Positions 36,558 through 47,335 of a stretch of DNA of 64,000 nt are shown here, piece by piece. The first letter of the stretch is position 1; each line of letters starts with the position of its first letter. Below the pieces are notes generated by a model that worked only from the letters and a program-made list of their open reading frames with translations, had not been told where the DNA came from and searched no databases. A program made the translations under genes and the position numbers. Origin of the DNA: JANSXG01 sp024743075 (GTDB lineage: Bacteria > Planctomycetota > Phycisphaerae > Phycisphaerales > UBA1924); assembly GCA_042140185.1 (NCBI GenBank), contig CP159477.1, forward strand, positions 806,001-870,000, read 5' to 3'.

Positions 36558-37445
36558 ATGGCGATCGACATCTACAGGGCGGTGACCGACCGCATCATCG
36601 AACTGCTGGACCGGGGCACGGTGCCGTGGAAACAGCCGATCCGAAGCCGTGGGGGATCGGGCCAACTCCCGACGAATCTGCTTTCGCTCAAGGCCTACCG
36701 GGGGATCAATGTCTTCCTTCTAGCGGTCACTGCGTGGGTCGAGGGCTACGACTCGCCGTACTGGCTGACCTTCCGGCAAGCCAAGCAAAAGGGCGGCGGT
36801 GTCCGCAAGGGCGAGAAGGGGACCCTCGTCGTGTTCTGGAAGCAGTACGCGACCAAGGACAGGAAGAGCGGTGAAGACATCACCGTCCCGGTGCTGCGCC
36901 ACTACACCGTCTTCAGCGCCGAGCAGTGCGACGGCATCAAATTGCCCGATGCTCCAGAGCCGTTGACCGACGTTGCCGCGCAGCCCTTCTCTCCGATCGA
37001 AGCCGCCGCGGCGATCGCCGAAGGCTACGAAGGCGGGCCACGCGTTGAGTACCGCGGGAGTCGCGCGTACTACCGTCCGAGCCAGGACCTTGTGCGGATA
37101 CCCGAGCCTGAACGGTTCGTCGACCCCGAGTCGTTCCACCTAGTCTTGTTCCATGAGCTGATTCACTCTACCGGGAACGGTTCACGCCTTGATCGAGGGC
37201 TCGATACCCAGCTGTCGCCGTTCGGATCCCCTGATTATTCGCGGGAGGAAATGGTCGGAGAACTCGGCGCCGCGTTCCTCGCCGCAGCCGCCGGGATCAG
37301 CGACCCGACGATCGAACAATCCGCCGCCTACATCGACGGTTGGCGACGAGCCCTGAGTTCGGATCCGAAACTCATCGTCCAGGCGGCCGGCGCCGCCCAG
37401 AAGGCCGCGGATTGGATCCTTGGGGTGCGCCCGGAACCGAACTGA
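36558..37445 (+). CDS. ardC: ArdC-family antirestriction protein
   Basis: 295 residues, ATG at 36558. The N-terminal ssDNA-binding domain carries the family's hallmark residues (RIIELLDRGTVPWKQPI, YRGINVFLL, SPYWLTFRQAKQKGGGVRKG). The C-terminal part is a zincin-like domain with HELIHSTG near residue 205 and the downstream EEMVGELGAAFL. ArdC proteins protect transferred single-stranded DNA from host restriction enzymes. The gene sits just before the coupling protein, as expected for leading-region transfer genes. Confidence 0.88.
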   Translation: MAIDIYRAVTDRIIELLDRGTVPWKQPIRSRGGSGQLPTNLLSLKAYRGINVFLLAVTAWVEGYDSPYWLTFRQAKQKGGGVRKGEKGTLVVFWKQYATKDRKSGEDITVPVLRHYTVFSAEQCDGIKLPDAPEPLTDVAAQPFSPIEAAAAIAEGYEGGPRVEYRGSRAYYRPSQDLVRIPEPERFVDPESFHLVLFHELIHSTGNGSRLDRGLDTQLSPFGSPDYSREEMVGELGAAFLAAAAGISDPTIEQSAAYIDGWRRALSSDPKLIVQAAGAAQKAADWILGVRPEPN

Positions 37446-37620
37446 CATCCCCACGCTCAGTTGCCCCCACAGATCCAGGCTACGCGCGTCCATCTGCGTC
37501 CCGCGCTGTCCGAAGCGGCTAGATTGTGACCATCAGAGCGCGACGGCTTCGTGCGGTCTCCCGGACGCGACGAGACTCCACGCTTGGCCACGCTTCGCTG
37601 GACGGATGTGGGAGGATCGG

Positions 37621-39177
37621 ATGGTCGGCAAGAAGAACAAGCGGCAGCCCAAGGGGTCATCGGATCTGTTCACCGGACTGCTCCGCGGCCACGGCGGCAC
37701 CCCGGTCGGCTCGTTCCGCAACTTCCCCACCGCGGATCAGATCGCGCAGGACCGTCGCCTGATATTCGAGCCTGCCAGCCCGTCCGGGAAGGTGTTCCTC
37801 GGCATGGTCAACGCCGAGCGGCGAGAGAAGCGCGCTGAGGATGGCTCGGCCGTCCGGTCGCTCAGCGGCGGAACGCTGATCGGTTTCGGCGACGATCGCC
37901 ACCTGTGCAGCGTCGCGGGTTCACGGGCCGGCAAGGGCCGGTCGCTTCTGATCAACAACCTGCTCACCTGGGGCGGCAGCGCCATGGTCCTCGATCCCAA
38001 GGGCGACCTGGCCATGGAGACCGCGCACGTTCGCGCGAGGTCGCAGAAGGTCTACCTGCTCGACCCGTTCAACGCCGCGGGCGGCGAGGTGGACGCCTTC
38101 CGCTCATCGTTCAACCCGCTCACTTCCATCGACCGGTCCGACACCGACGCGATGATCTCGGGCGCATCGCTCATCGCCGATGCGCTCGTGCCCACGGCCG
38201 GTGAGCGTGATGCGCACTGGGCGGAGGCCTTCAAGCAGTTCCTCGAAGCGCTCATTCTGCACGTGTGCACATCGCCGGACTACGAGGGCCGGCGCACCCT
38301 CGGCATGGTGCACGAGCTGCTCTCGACGAAGGTCGAGGACGAGGAGTTCGGCGATCAGATCGGCACCAACACCGCCGCGTCCGGGGCGATCATCGCGGGA
38401 GCGATCTCGCTCTACGAGAAGAGCGACAAGGAGCGCTCGGGTGTGATCTCGACCGGACGGCGTTTCATGCACTTCTTGGGGTATGAGAGCATGCGGCGGG
38501 TGCTCGAAGACGGCCCGTTCAAACTGTCATCGATGCAGGACGAACAGGTCACGCTGTACCTGTCGCTGCCGGCCATGAAGATGGGCAGCTGCTCGGGCTG
38601 GCTGCGGCTGATGGTGAACCTGGCGCTCAACGCGTTCGAGGCCAACTCGAAGCGGCGCGAATTCCAGCGGCAGCGGGGCGGTGAGCGGCTGTTGGTGGTC
38701 CTCGACGAGGCGGCGGTGCTGGGCCGCATGGAAAGGCTGGAAGCCGCGATCGGCCAGGTTGCCGGGCTCGGCGTCAAGCTCTGGACCATCTGGCAGGACC
38801 TCAATCAGCCGGCCGCGATCTACGGCAAGCGATGGCAATCGTTCGTCGGCAACTCATCGGTGCTCACCTTCTTCGGCATCAACGACCAGTTCACGCTGGA
38901 TTACATCGAGAAGCGCTTGGGCACGACGCTGGTGTACAGCCCGGCGCACCGAACCCCGACACTGGATACCGCGATCAACCAGGGCGAACTCGGTCAGTCG
39001 TACTCGCTGCAGTCGCACCCTCTGATGACCGCCTCGGAGATCGCCGAAACGTTCGACCGCGACGATCCGCTGCAACGTCAGCTCGTGTTCTTGCCGCGCA
39101 TCGGACCGGTGATCCTGCAGCGTGCGTACTACGATCAGCACGAGGCCTTCAGGAAACTCCACGCTCGGACGCGGTGA
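37621..39177 (+). CDS. Type IV coupling protein (VirD4/TraG family)
   Basis: 518 residues from the ATG at 37621, with GGGAGG upstream; an ATG at 37606 is also possible. Walker A SVAGSRAGKGRSLLINNLL near residues 95-112 and MVLDPKGDLAMET follow the VirD4/TraG pattern. Walker B is RLLVVLDEAAVLGRM near 360, and the C-terminal motif IWQDLNQPAAIYGKRWQSF is also typical. It lacks clear N-terminal membrane helices, so it is a TM-less coupling protein. It would carry the relaxase-DNA complex to a mating channel, but no channel genes are seen in the window. Confidence 0.87.
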   Translation: MVGKKNKRQPKGSSDLFTGLLRGHGGTPVGSFRNFPTADQIAQDRRLIFEPASPSGKVFLGMVNAERREKRAEDGSAVRSLSGGTLIGFGDDRHLCSVAGSRAGKGRSLLINNLLTWGGSAMVLDPKGDLAMETAHVRARSQKVYLLDPFNAAGGEVDAFRSSFNPLTSIDRSDTDAMISGASLIADALVPTAGERDAHWAEAFKQFLEALILHVCTSPDYEGRRTLGMVHELLSTKVEDEEFGDQIGTNTAASGAIIAGAISLYEKSDKERSGVISTGRRFMHFLGYESMRRVLEDGPFKLSSMQDEQVTLYLSLPAMKMGSCSGWLRLMVNLALNAFEANSKRREFQRQRGGERLLVVLDEAAVLGRMERLEAAIGQVAGLGVKLWTIWQDLNQPAAIYGKRWQSFVGNSSVLTFFGINDQFTLDYIEKRLGTTLVYSPAHRTPTLDTAINQGELGQSYSLQSHPLMTASEIAETFDRDDPLQRQLVFLPRIGPVILQRAYYDQHEAFRKLHARTR

Positions 39178-39248
39178 CGGCCGGTGCGGTCGGGGTTGCT
39201 GCATTGCAGCAACGATTTTTGTAGACAGGACAGGCCGATTCGTGCAGT

Positions 39249-39647
39249 GTGCGGCCCGTGAAGGACAATCTGGAAACCCCCGGCCCCGCGCGAAGTCGCG
39301 CCGACGGGCCGAATCGCCCGCCGCAGGACGTCTGCGGCGAACTAGCGCGGCTGTTCAACGACATCGAGCGGGAGGCGATCAAGCACCGTGAAGAACTTAT
39401 CCGCATCCTCGACGCGAGCGCCGGGGTGACCTTTGACCACGTCGATGAATTGAAGGATTTCAAGCGGAGTCTGCGAACTATCTGCGATCGTCTGGGCGTT
39501 CAACCAAGGACGCCTGATGGTTCGCCGGCATCGCTGCAGATCAACGGCGTGGAGAGGGGTAAAGGCTATGTGTTCCTGCTGCACAAGCAGAAGATGACGA
39601 CCTGCGGCGCCGGCGCGAACACGATCCCTCAGCTCCGAGTCGAGTAA
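39249..39647 (+). CDS. Hypothetical protein downstream of the coupling protein
   Basis: 132 residues, GTG start at 39249 (another GTG at 39258). A helical N-terminal half (CGELARLFNDIEREAIKHRE) is followed by a mixed C-terminal half. No recognised domain. Its stop codon abuts, base to base, the stop codon of the convergent regulator gene. Confidence 0.55.
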   Translation: MRPVKDNLETPGPARSRADGPNRPPQDVCGELARLFNDIEREAIKHREELIRILDASAGVTFDHVDELKDFKRSLRTICDRLGVQPRTPDGSPASLQINGVERGKGYVFLLHKQKMTTCGAGANTIPQLRVE

Positions 39648-40853
39648 CTACCGCGGCAGGACCGGCGTCGAGTTGTCTTCCATTCGGTTCCACGCGGTCC
39701 AGGCCTGTTCGAGGGTTGCCGGATCCATCAGCAAGCAGCAGTGGGTTCTCCTCGACGGCGGTATGACTTCTCCGAGTCGAACGAGGTTTGGGTTTTCCGT
39801 CGGCGCGAAGTAGGACCGCGCGAGCTCCTTGAACAGCGCCTTTCGCCGTGATCTCAGCCGGTCGACTTCGATATCCAAGATCACGAACCCGGCCCCGATC
39901 GGATAGTCGGTGCTAAAAAACGTAAGGTAGCTGTTCAGGGCACCTCCCGAAGCCCCGGCGTGCTCCAGTGCTCCCCGCACCTGACGAACGTCGTGAAGGA
40001 AGCTGTCATCGACGCTCTTGCCCTTGCCTCCGGGAAGTATGTACCGGTAGTGGCACCCTCGATCGATGTTGGCGCGGACGACATCGAGCAGACGACCGGG
40101 AAAATAGTTCTTCTCCAGGGTAGTGGCTCGTTTCGTCTTCCCGTCGCGCCCCGAACGTTGTTTGGCGACGGATTCTTGTTTGTTCTGATCCGGTTGCGCT
40201 CGAGCCGCGTGTTGGGAGAATTCGTCGTGCGGTGCAGCGACGTAGTCCAGCCGAAGCGTCGCCAGGCGGACGAAGACCGCGCAGCTTTCTACGATTTCGA
40301 GGAGGTCGTCCGGGAGGAAGCCGGCCACGATCGGCTCAAACTGGCCGGGCGGTAGGTGCTCTGCGTCCTGGTCGTCCTGTTCGGTGGTCTTCAGCGCTCC
40401 TGATTCCCCGTACCGTGCCTTAAAGTCTTCCAGCATCCGGACTGTTTGCCTCATGACGACGGCCTCAAGCCCCAACTCATGATCGCGAACGTACGCCCGG
40501 ATTCCCTGCACATCCTTCTGGATGGACCGAAGGAGTTTGCCGAACTCCGCCGTCTCAGCGCTCTTGTCCGCCTCCGTGGGGCGAGCACCGAACAGATAGT
40601 TCGCGTCGTACTTCGCCGTCGAAACGCGATTGATCTCGTCGAGCAACTGGCTCAGGGCGAACAGATCGGGCAGGTTCCGACCAGCCATCCATCGTCGGAT
40701 CGTGTCCGATTTCAGTCCGATCCGCTCGGCTGCAGATTCGACAAATTTTCTTTGCTCGTCACGATCCTCGAAGGTCCATGACAGGATCGCGCTGAGCTTG
40801 TCACCGAAGCCCTTGCGGAAGTCGTCGAACGCGGCTTTCTGTGTCTCGTTCAC
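39648..40853 (-). CDS. Large HTH-containing protein of unknown function
   Basis: 401 residues. The GTG start at 40853 has an excellent AAAGGAGG site. Residues ~30-75 form an HTH-like segment (AAERIGLKSDTIRRWMAGRN, LPDLFALSQLLDEINRVSTA). The rest has helical and mixed regions, including YFPGRLLDVVRANIDRGCHY near 265 and a C-terminal segment with CCLLMDPATLEQAW. It may be a transcriptional regulator with a sensor domain. Family not recognised. Confidence 0.6.
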   Translation of the reverse strand: MNETQKAAFDDFRKGFGDKLSAILSWTFEDRDEQRKFVESAAERIGLKSDTIRRWMAGRNLPDLFALSQLLDEINRVSTAKYDANYLFGARPTEADKSAETAEFGKLLRSIQKDVQGIRAYVRDHELGLEAVVMRQTVRMLEDFKARYGESGALKTTEQDDQDAEHLPPGQFEPIVAGFLPDDLLEIVESCAVFVRLATLRLDYVAAPHDEFSQHAARAQPDQNKQESVAKQRSGRDGKTKRATTLEKNYFPGRLLDVVRANIDRGCHYRYILPGGKGKSVDDSFLHDVRQVRGALEHAGASGGALNSYLTFFSTDYPIGAGFVILDIEVDRLRSRRKALFKELARSYFAPTENPNLVRLGEVIPPSRRTHCCLLMDPATLEQAWTAWNRMEDNSTPVLPR

Positions 40854-41359
40854 AGCTCCACCTCCTTTGAGTGGCCACTAACCGGGCACTGAAGCGACGA
40901 TTTGGGTCGCGCTGCAGTTCGCGTGAACACTTTATCGGAGGCCAGGCTTCAGAGAGGCCGCAAAAACTTGATTGACCTCCGGCTCGGATACAGTATAGTC
41001 CGATCACGGTAGGCATCTCCTCCCACAGCCCTGCCCACTACATCCAGACCCCCACTTCGCAACGAGAACCAAGTCACGCAGCGTGAGATGCGTGGACTCT
41101 TCATCGCGCGCGGCCAACGCCGGCGTTTGAATGATTCCTCTCGTTGCGCGGTGGGACGCGCTGCCCCCCGGTCTTCTCACGGAGATCGGGGGGACTTTCA
41201 GTGCCGGTTGGGAAGGCCGGCGGGACTCGTGAATCCCCGGGGGAGCCCTTGCGGTTCTCTCTCGGGGGGATCAGTCCGGATTCGAACCGATCGGCTGTAG
41301 GAAGTGCGATTGTAGCGAATTCCGGACGCTGAGGGGCAAATGCCCTGGAAGGCGTTGCA
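40854..41359. other. Gap of about 500 bases with strong hairpins
   Basis: Between 41164 and 41273 there are GC-rich stem-loops: a CCCCCCG/CGGGGGG stem at 41164-41191, a GCCGG/CCGGC stem near 41203-41222, and an ATCCCC/GGGGAT stem near 41233-41271. A GGATTCGAACC string at 41279 looks like an antisense tRNA T-loop, but no tRNA can be built. Coding potential is poor. Confidence 0.5.
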
Positions 41360-42547
41360 ATGCACAACGCGAATGTGCCGCGACCGGGAGTGTGGGATGA
41401 CCAAGTGGACGGACGAGATCACGTCCGCGGGATCGTTAGGAACGCGATCCGCCAGAGCAAGAGGCTGCGGAAGAAATTCGGCCGCATCCGGGTCTCCGAA
41501 CTGTTCGTAGACCACGCCTGCGTGAACACGGAAGCGCGCCGGGCGCGGGACGGCGAGCCCGAGTCGCGCTGCCGCGATCGCGTGGTCATCCACCACCGCA
41601 ACCTGGCTCGGGACCGCATGAACGGCCTCTACGAGGCGAGTGCGCAGGCGATCTCGGATCTGGAAAAGGCTCGCGAGGAGCTCGACGAGGCGGCACGGGC
41701 GGAACGGGCGGTCCTCGCTCGCACGCGCAAGCACGACCGGGTCCCCGGCAAGGGCGCGCCCTGGTCCGGGCTGAGCGTCTTCACGGCCGTGATGCTGCTC
41801 GCGGCCATCCTCTACCTCTTCTATTCGTCGATGATGGTGGTGGCAAACTTCCTCGTCGAACTCGGGCGTGTTGAATCCGAATCCGCCGCGCTCGTCGTGG
41901 CCCCTCTCACGGTGCTTGGGCCCCTCGGGCTCTTCGTGATCGGCTTGATGTTCGAGCGTGAGCGGGCGAGGACGCTCTACACGATCGTCCTGGGCACGGT
42001 GGCTACTCTGTGCCTCGCCGTTTGGGTGTCCCTCTTTCCGATTGCCAGCCCATCCGCAGCGCTCGGTGGCGGGGACATCTGGGGGTCGTCGGAGCCCGCC
42101 GAGAGCGGATTCAGTGCGTACCACGGTCTGATTGTCGCCCAGTTGCTGTTCGACGTCACGCTGGCCGCGGTCTGCAAAATCGCCCTTCATCAGCTCTGGT
42201 CGAGCCATCTTTCAGAGCGGTTCGTGACCACGAAGAGCTGGCGTGACTGCGCTTCCGCTATCGAACTCCTCCGCGTGGGCCGCCACGCGGTGGATCTCGC
42301 CCTCCTCGAGGTCACCGCGATGCGCGAGAAGGTTTCCGGTCGGATCGCGGCCAACGCGAAGTCCTCCGCGGACGCCTTCTCGAATCGACTCCGCCGCTTG
42401 CGGAGTGACCTCGCGGACTTCCGCGACATGCATAGCCCGCCGCTCGGTCGGAACGACGATCCGTCTCCGTCCACTGACGCGGATGAGGGCGACGAGCAGC
42501 CCGGAGACGGCGAGCAGGAGCCGGACGGCGACGCCGACGAGCGCTGA
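41360..42547 (+). CDS. Membrane protein with coiled coil, unknown function
   Basis: 395 residues. The ATG at 41360 follows GGAAGG. A charged N-terminal region with helical coiled coil (SAQAISDLEKAREELDEAAR) lies before about four membrane helices between residues ~135 and ~275. A cytoplasmic C-terminal helical region and an acidic tail (DEGDEQPGDGEQEPDGDADE) follow. The gene heads a run of five plus-strand genes. The general layout recalls MotA/TolQ-like or stressosome-type membrane partners, but no motif proves this. Confidence 0.6.
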   Translation: MHNANVPRPGVWDDQVDGRDHVRGIVRNAIRQSKRLRKKFGRIRVSELFVDHACVNTEARRARDGEPESRCRDRVVIHHRNLARDRMNGLYEASAQAISDLEKAREELDEAARAERAVLARTRKHDRVPGKGAPWSGLSVFTAVMLLAAILYLFYSSMMVVANFLVELGRVESESAALVVAPLTVLGPLGLFVIGLMFERERARTLYTIVLGTVATLCLAVWVSLFPIASPSAALGGGDIWGSSEPAESGFSAYHGLIVAQLLFDVTLAAVCKIALHQLWSSHLSERFVTTKSWRDCASAIELLRVGRHAVDLALLEVTAMREKVSGRIAANAKSSADAFSNRLRRLRSDLADFRDMHSPPLGRNDDPSPSTDADEGDEQPGDGEQEPDGDADER

Positions 42548-42623
42548 ACCGACGTTCTCGCGCGGCCTGGCGGTCGCGCTCCAACACCCCAATCGAATCC
42601 CCTGTCTTTGAAAGGACAAAGAA

Positions 42624-44276
42624 ATGAAGAGTCTTCTTCACACAGTCGTTAGTTTCGTGATCGGTCTGATCATCTCCGCGACGAGCTTCGCCGAGACCGC
42701 CGCTCCCGACACGGTCATCCTCGCCGTGGCCGATGCGAGCGCGGCGGAAGACCAGGCGAAGTCCGTCGCCGTATTGGAAGGGCTTGTCGTCGGTGCCGAG
42801 CCCGGCACGCGCGTTCAGGTCTACAACGCGATGACGCAGCAGCGCATCGCGACGTTCGAGATCCCGAACGTGCAGAGCGAACGTGCCCGCAAGAACCTGC
42901 TGCGTAACGCGGTCACGCCGGTACTCCAGCACCTCCGCGAACCGAAGTCGGTCCGCGCCGGCCAAGGCAGCAGCGTGGACGTCCCCGAGTTCGCCCACAC
43001 GTTGGCATCGATGGTCCGCGCCGGCGGCGGATCCACCCGGGTCATCATCGTTGGCAGCCCCTTCCACACCACCGCGGCCGACGCCTCGATGAACTTCGGT
43101 CCGTCCGAGTTCCCGTCTGACGGGCACCTCGCGGCGTCGAGCAATCGCTCGATCTACTCGACCCTGGGGCGCGAGCAGCGGCTCGAAGGGCTCACCATCG
43201 ACTGGGTTCTGGTCGGTCAGGTCGGCACCTCACGCGAACGCGCACCCGTGGCGAGATTTTGGAATCTGTTCTTCTCGTCTCAGTCGGCGGTGCTCAGCAG
43301 CTTTGTCGTGACCCCGGAGATCGTGGTTGAACGCGTGCTGGAGGGGGTTTCGGACCCTGTGGCCGACGACACGATCGACCGGGATGACAAGCGGGTCGAG
43401 ATCCTCTCGATCAACCGGCCGGTCCGCGAAGAAGAGCGCCAGCCCGAAACTCTGAGCGAGCCGGTCGAGCCTGAACCGGTCACGCCCGATCCTGTCGATG
43501 TCGAACCGACGCTGCCGGAACCGGTCGAACCGGCCGAGGAACCCGCACCGGAGCCGGCCGCTCCGGTGGACGTGGCGATCGCCATCGCAGCCGATGGCAC
43601 GGGCTCCATGCGTGCAGATCTCCCCAAAGTAGGTGATTTGCTGCTCCGCGTCGCGGATCTGGCCAGCATTTCGGGTGACTCGCTCCAGCTCTCGGTGGTG
43701 GTCTACCGGGCGAGTGACAACTTCGATGTCTTTCCCATGACGCCGATCCTTGCCGGCGATCAAGGCGCTGGCGTGACGGCCCTGACCTCCTTTGTGCATG
43801 ACGACACTCAGACCGTCGAGTACTACGGTGAGGCTCAGCACGAGCGGGGGAGCGACCCCACCGGCGAGACCGCCAAGGTGCCGGCGATGAGCGCGATGCT
43901 CGGCTTCGCGGACTTCGAAGGCGGTGTCCGACGCGCTGCAGACATGCTCGCCGCGGTACAGGCCACGCACAAGATCCTCCTCGTGGTCGGCGACGTAGGC
44001 ACCGCGGAATCCGATCAGGACTTCGAGACGATCTCGGCCGACGACCGGGCGAGCGAACAGCGCGCCCAGACCATCGTCCGCTCGCTCGTGCAGACGCACC
44101 CCCGGGTCCACGTGATGACGCTGTTCACAGGTGCAGAACGGATCGGTCTTGATCACCGCGATGCGACGATCCGGTCGTTCCGCGATCTGGCGTCGATCGC
44201 GGGCGACCGCGGCCTGTACACGACCGAGTTCTCTGAGATCGAGTCAAGCGTGATCCGCGCGATTCTTGGCGACTGA
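42624..44276 (+). CDS. Secreted protein with von Willebrand factor A domain
   Basis: 550 residues, ATG at 42624 after AAAGGA. A signal peptide (residues 1-23, ending TSFAE) directs export. Residues ~28-235 look like a first vWA-like fold (TVILAVADASAAEDQA). A Pro/Glu-rich linker (~275-320) follows, then a second vWA domain beginning VDVAIAIAADGTGSMRADL. Its MIDAS motif DGTGS is a D-x-T-x-S variant of D-x-S-x-S. The family binds metal and ligands by this site. The gene lies 76 bases after the membrane protein, so both may form an envelope complex. Confidence 0.75.
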   Translation: MKSLLHTVVSFVIGLIISATSFAETAAPDTVILAVADASAAEDQAKSVAVLEGLVVGAEPGTRVQVYNAMTQQRIATFEIPNVQSERARKNLLRNAVTPVLQHLREPKSVRAGQGSSVDVPEFAHTLASMVRAGGGSTRVIIVGSPFHTTAADASMNFGPSEFPSDGHLAASSNRSIYSTLGREQRLEGLTIDWVLVGQVGTSRERAPVARFWNLFFSSQSAVLSSFVVTPEIVVERVLEGVSDPVADDTIDRDDKRVEILSINRPVREEERQPETLSEPVEPEPVTPDPVDVEPTLPEPVEPAEEPAPEPAAPVDVAIAIAADGTGSMRADLPKVGDLLLRVADLASISGDSLQLSVVVYRASDNFDVFPMTPILAGDQGAGVTALTSFVHDDTQTVEYYGEAQHERGSDPTGETAKVPAMSAMLGFADFEGGVRRAADMLAAVQATHKILLVVGDVGTAESDQDFETISADDRASEQRAQTIVRSLVQTHPRVHVMTLFTGAERIGLDHRDATIRSFRDLASIAGDRGLYTTEFSEIESSVIRAILGD

Positions 44277-44403
44277 ACGCCACCGACCAAGCGGCCTGTG
44301 TCCCGTCAGCGCGGGGCACGGGCTTTCGAGTTCTGAGGGTGAGACGGAACGAACGAACGCCCCGCCGGCATCACCGGCAGGGCCTCCAGGAAGGACACCA
44401 AAG

Positions 44404-44841
44404 ATGAATCCCAACCAGCCTCTGCCGCCGATTCCCGGATGGCCGCGAGTGCGACCGATCGCCGGGGGGTATCTCGTGCGTTGCCGCGTGCTGACCACGC
44501 TGACCGAGTCGCTGCTGCGGCGGTTGGGCGCGCTGTGTGCCGCACTGGTCGGCTTCGGCTTGATCGCCGTTGCTACCTGCGATCTTTGGGCACCGCCTCT
44601 CGTGGATGCAGCGGAGGGGACGGCGTTCTTTCGCGTTCTCGTTGCGGTCGCGTCGGTGCGCTTCTGGGTCAACGACCTGCTGGGCGACCGCTTTCCTGAG
44701 TTCGGAACGCTCGTCGGGTGGGAAGCGGGGTGGCTGGTGGACTGGTACGTCCTCGGGCTTGGGGTCGTCGTCGTGCTCCTCACGCATCCGCTCGCCACGC
44801 TGTTCACGCAAGCGGCGGCGCTGCTTCTGCGCCGATCGTGA
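44404..44841 (+). CDS. Small membrane protein in the vWA cluster
   Basis: 145 residues from the ATG at 44404, preceded by AGGAAGG. A Pro-rich N-terminus leads to two clear membrane helices (~40-60 and ~112-135), with a weaker hydrophobic segment between. No family recognised. Its stop overlaps the GTG start of the next gene. Confidence 0.65.
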   Translation: MNPNQPLPPIPGWPRVRPIAGGYLVRCRVLTTLTESLLRRLGALCAALVGFGLIAVATCDLWAPPLVDAAEGTAFFRVLVAVASVRFWVNDLLGDRFPEFGTLVGWEAGWLVDWYVLGLGVVVVLLTHPLATLFTQAAALLLRRS

Positions 44842-45140
44842 CGCGACGTTTCAGCGTGAGGGTCACCAAGACGCATATCCGCGCCGGCTGCGGTTGGGTG
44901 TTCGTCAGGAGACTGCCGAGGGGCGACAACGGGCTTCGCGCCGTCCGGTTCCGCAAAGCGGAAGCCCGGCGTGTCTTCCGCAACGCACCGGTTGCGAAGG
45001 GGCGGACGCCTGCATCCGTAGAACTCATCTGCGGATGGCGCCGCCGCCGATTGCTCACAACCCGCGCTGACAAGGCCGAGGCAATCGTCGCCGCGTGCAA
45101 CGAGGCGCTCGCGCGGACGCACGGACCATTCCCGATCTGA
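44838..45140 (+). CDS. Small basic protein of unknown function
   Basis: 100 residues from a GTG at 44838 that overlaps the previous stop (GTGA). It is very basic (RRFSVRVTKTHIRAGCGWVF, ICGWRRRRLLTTRADKAEAI) with no membrane segment; nucleic-acid binding is possible. Coupling by overlap supports it as a real gene. Confidence 0.5.
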   Translation: MTRRFSVRVTKTHIRAGCGWVFVRRLPRGDNGLRAVRFRKAEARRVFRNAPVAKGRTPASVELICGWRRRRLLTTRADKAEAIVAACNEALARTHGPFPI

Positions 45141-45181
45141 ACGACCCAGTTGCAAGAGTTCCAACTACGCGGAGGCTCGAT

Positions 45182-45517
45182 ATGGCGAATTTCGATGACA
45201 ACCCGATCAAACCGAACCGTGACGTCAAGCGAGACTTCAAGCTGGCGGTCAATCCGCCGCCGAAGCCCAAGCAGCCCGAGGCTCCCGAACTCGCGTACAA
45301 GCCGCCGGAGCCCCCCGGCCCGGGCCTTGGCAGTTCGGGTCCAACTCAGGAGCGCGGATCGTCCGGTGAACGCGCGGGTCAAGACAAGCAGCGCCGCGGC
45401 ACGAGCAGGTCAGCCGACAAGTCGGTCGGACGGCCGAGTGCCGAAGAAGCGCGTCGGCTCATTACCGAAGCGTTCAATCGCCGCGCGAAGGACAAGGACA
45501 ACGAGAACGAGCGATAG
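45182..45517 (+). CDS. Small Pro/charged-rich protein
   Basis: 111 residues. The ATG at 45182 follows GGAGG. The N-terminal half is Lys/Pro-rich (NPPPKPKQPEAPELAYKPPE), and the C-terminal part is a charged helix (EEARRLITEAFNRRAKDKDN). It looks largely disordered. It lies just before the excisionase-like gene. No function assigned. Confidence 0.55.
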   Translation: MANFDDNPIKPNRDVKRDFKLAVNPPPKPKQPEAPELAYKPPEPPGPGLGSSGPTQERGSSGERAGQDKQRRGTSRSADKSVGRPSAEEARRLITEAFNRRAKDKDNENER

Positions 45518-45544
45518 CGCAATGCCTAGAAAGCGGAGACCGCC

Positions 45545-45832
45545 ATGCACAATTCACCAGAGTGGCTGCCGACAGATCCGCCGCGTCCGGCTCCAGCGCT
45601 TATGACTGCGCAAGAGGCGGCGATCTATCTACGCCTCGCCGAAGATCGCGATATCGGCGATGCCCTCGTGTCGCTGGAATACCTTGTCGCCGAAGGGCGA
45701 ATTCGTCCCTGCCGCGTCGGAAGGTATAACCGATTCACCAGAGCCGAACTGGACAGGTTCATGAGTGAGCAGACGGAGAATTACGTCCGCCGATATGGTG
45801 CACGACATCGGCGTGACGACATGTGCGAGTAG
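45545..45832 (+). CDS. Excisionase-like HTH protein
   Basis: 95 residues, ATG at 45545. Residues ~20-75 (MTAQEAAIYLRL, ALVSLEYLVAEGRIRPCRVG, RYNRFTRAELDRFMSE) match the MerR-like HTH_17 fold of excisionase/AlpA-type proteins. It ends 19 bases before the integrase start on the same strand. It probably binds arms of the att site and directs excision, a role inferred from fold and position. Confidence 0.8.
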   Translation: MHNSPEWLPTDPPRPAPALMTAQEAAIYLRLAEDRDIGDALVSLEYLVAEGRIRPCRVGRYNRFTRAELDRFMSEQTENYVRRYGARHRRDDMCE

Positions 45833-45851
45833 CCAAGGGGAGGATGCGGCA

Positions 45852-47271
<1,420 letters not shown>

Positions 47272-47307
47272 AAAGGGGACCCGATCGCCGGGGCGAGCGG
47301 GAAGGGA

Positions 47308-47335
47308 AATGTATCGGATCCGGCGTGGCTGTCAA
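47308..47335 (-). promoter_or_regulatory. tRNA-Asp promoter
   Basis: Minus-strand TTGACA (47335-47330), 16-base spacer and TACATT (47313-47308), about 37 bases before the tRNA 5' end. Good fit to a sigma70 promoter. Confidence 0.7.
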
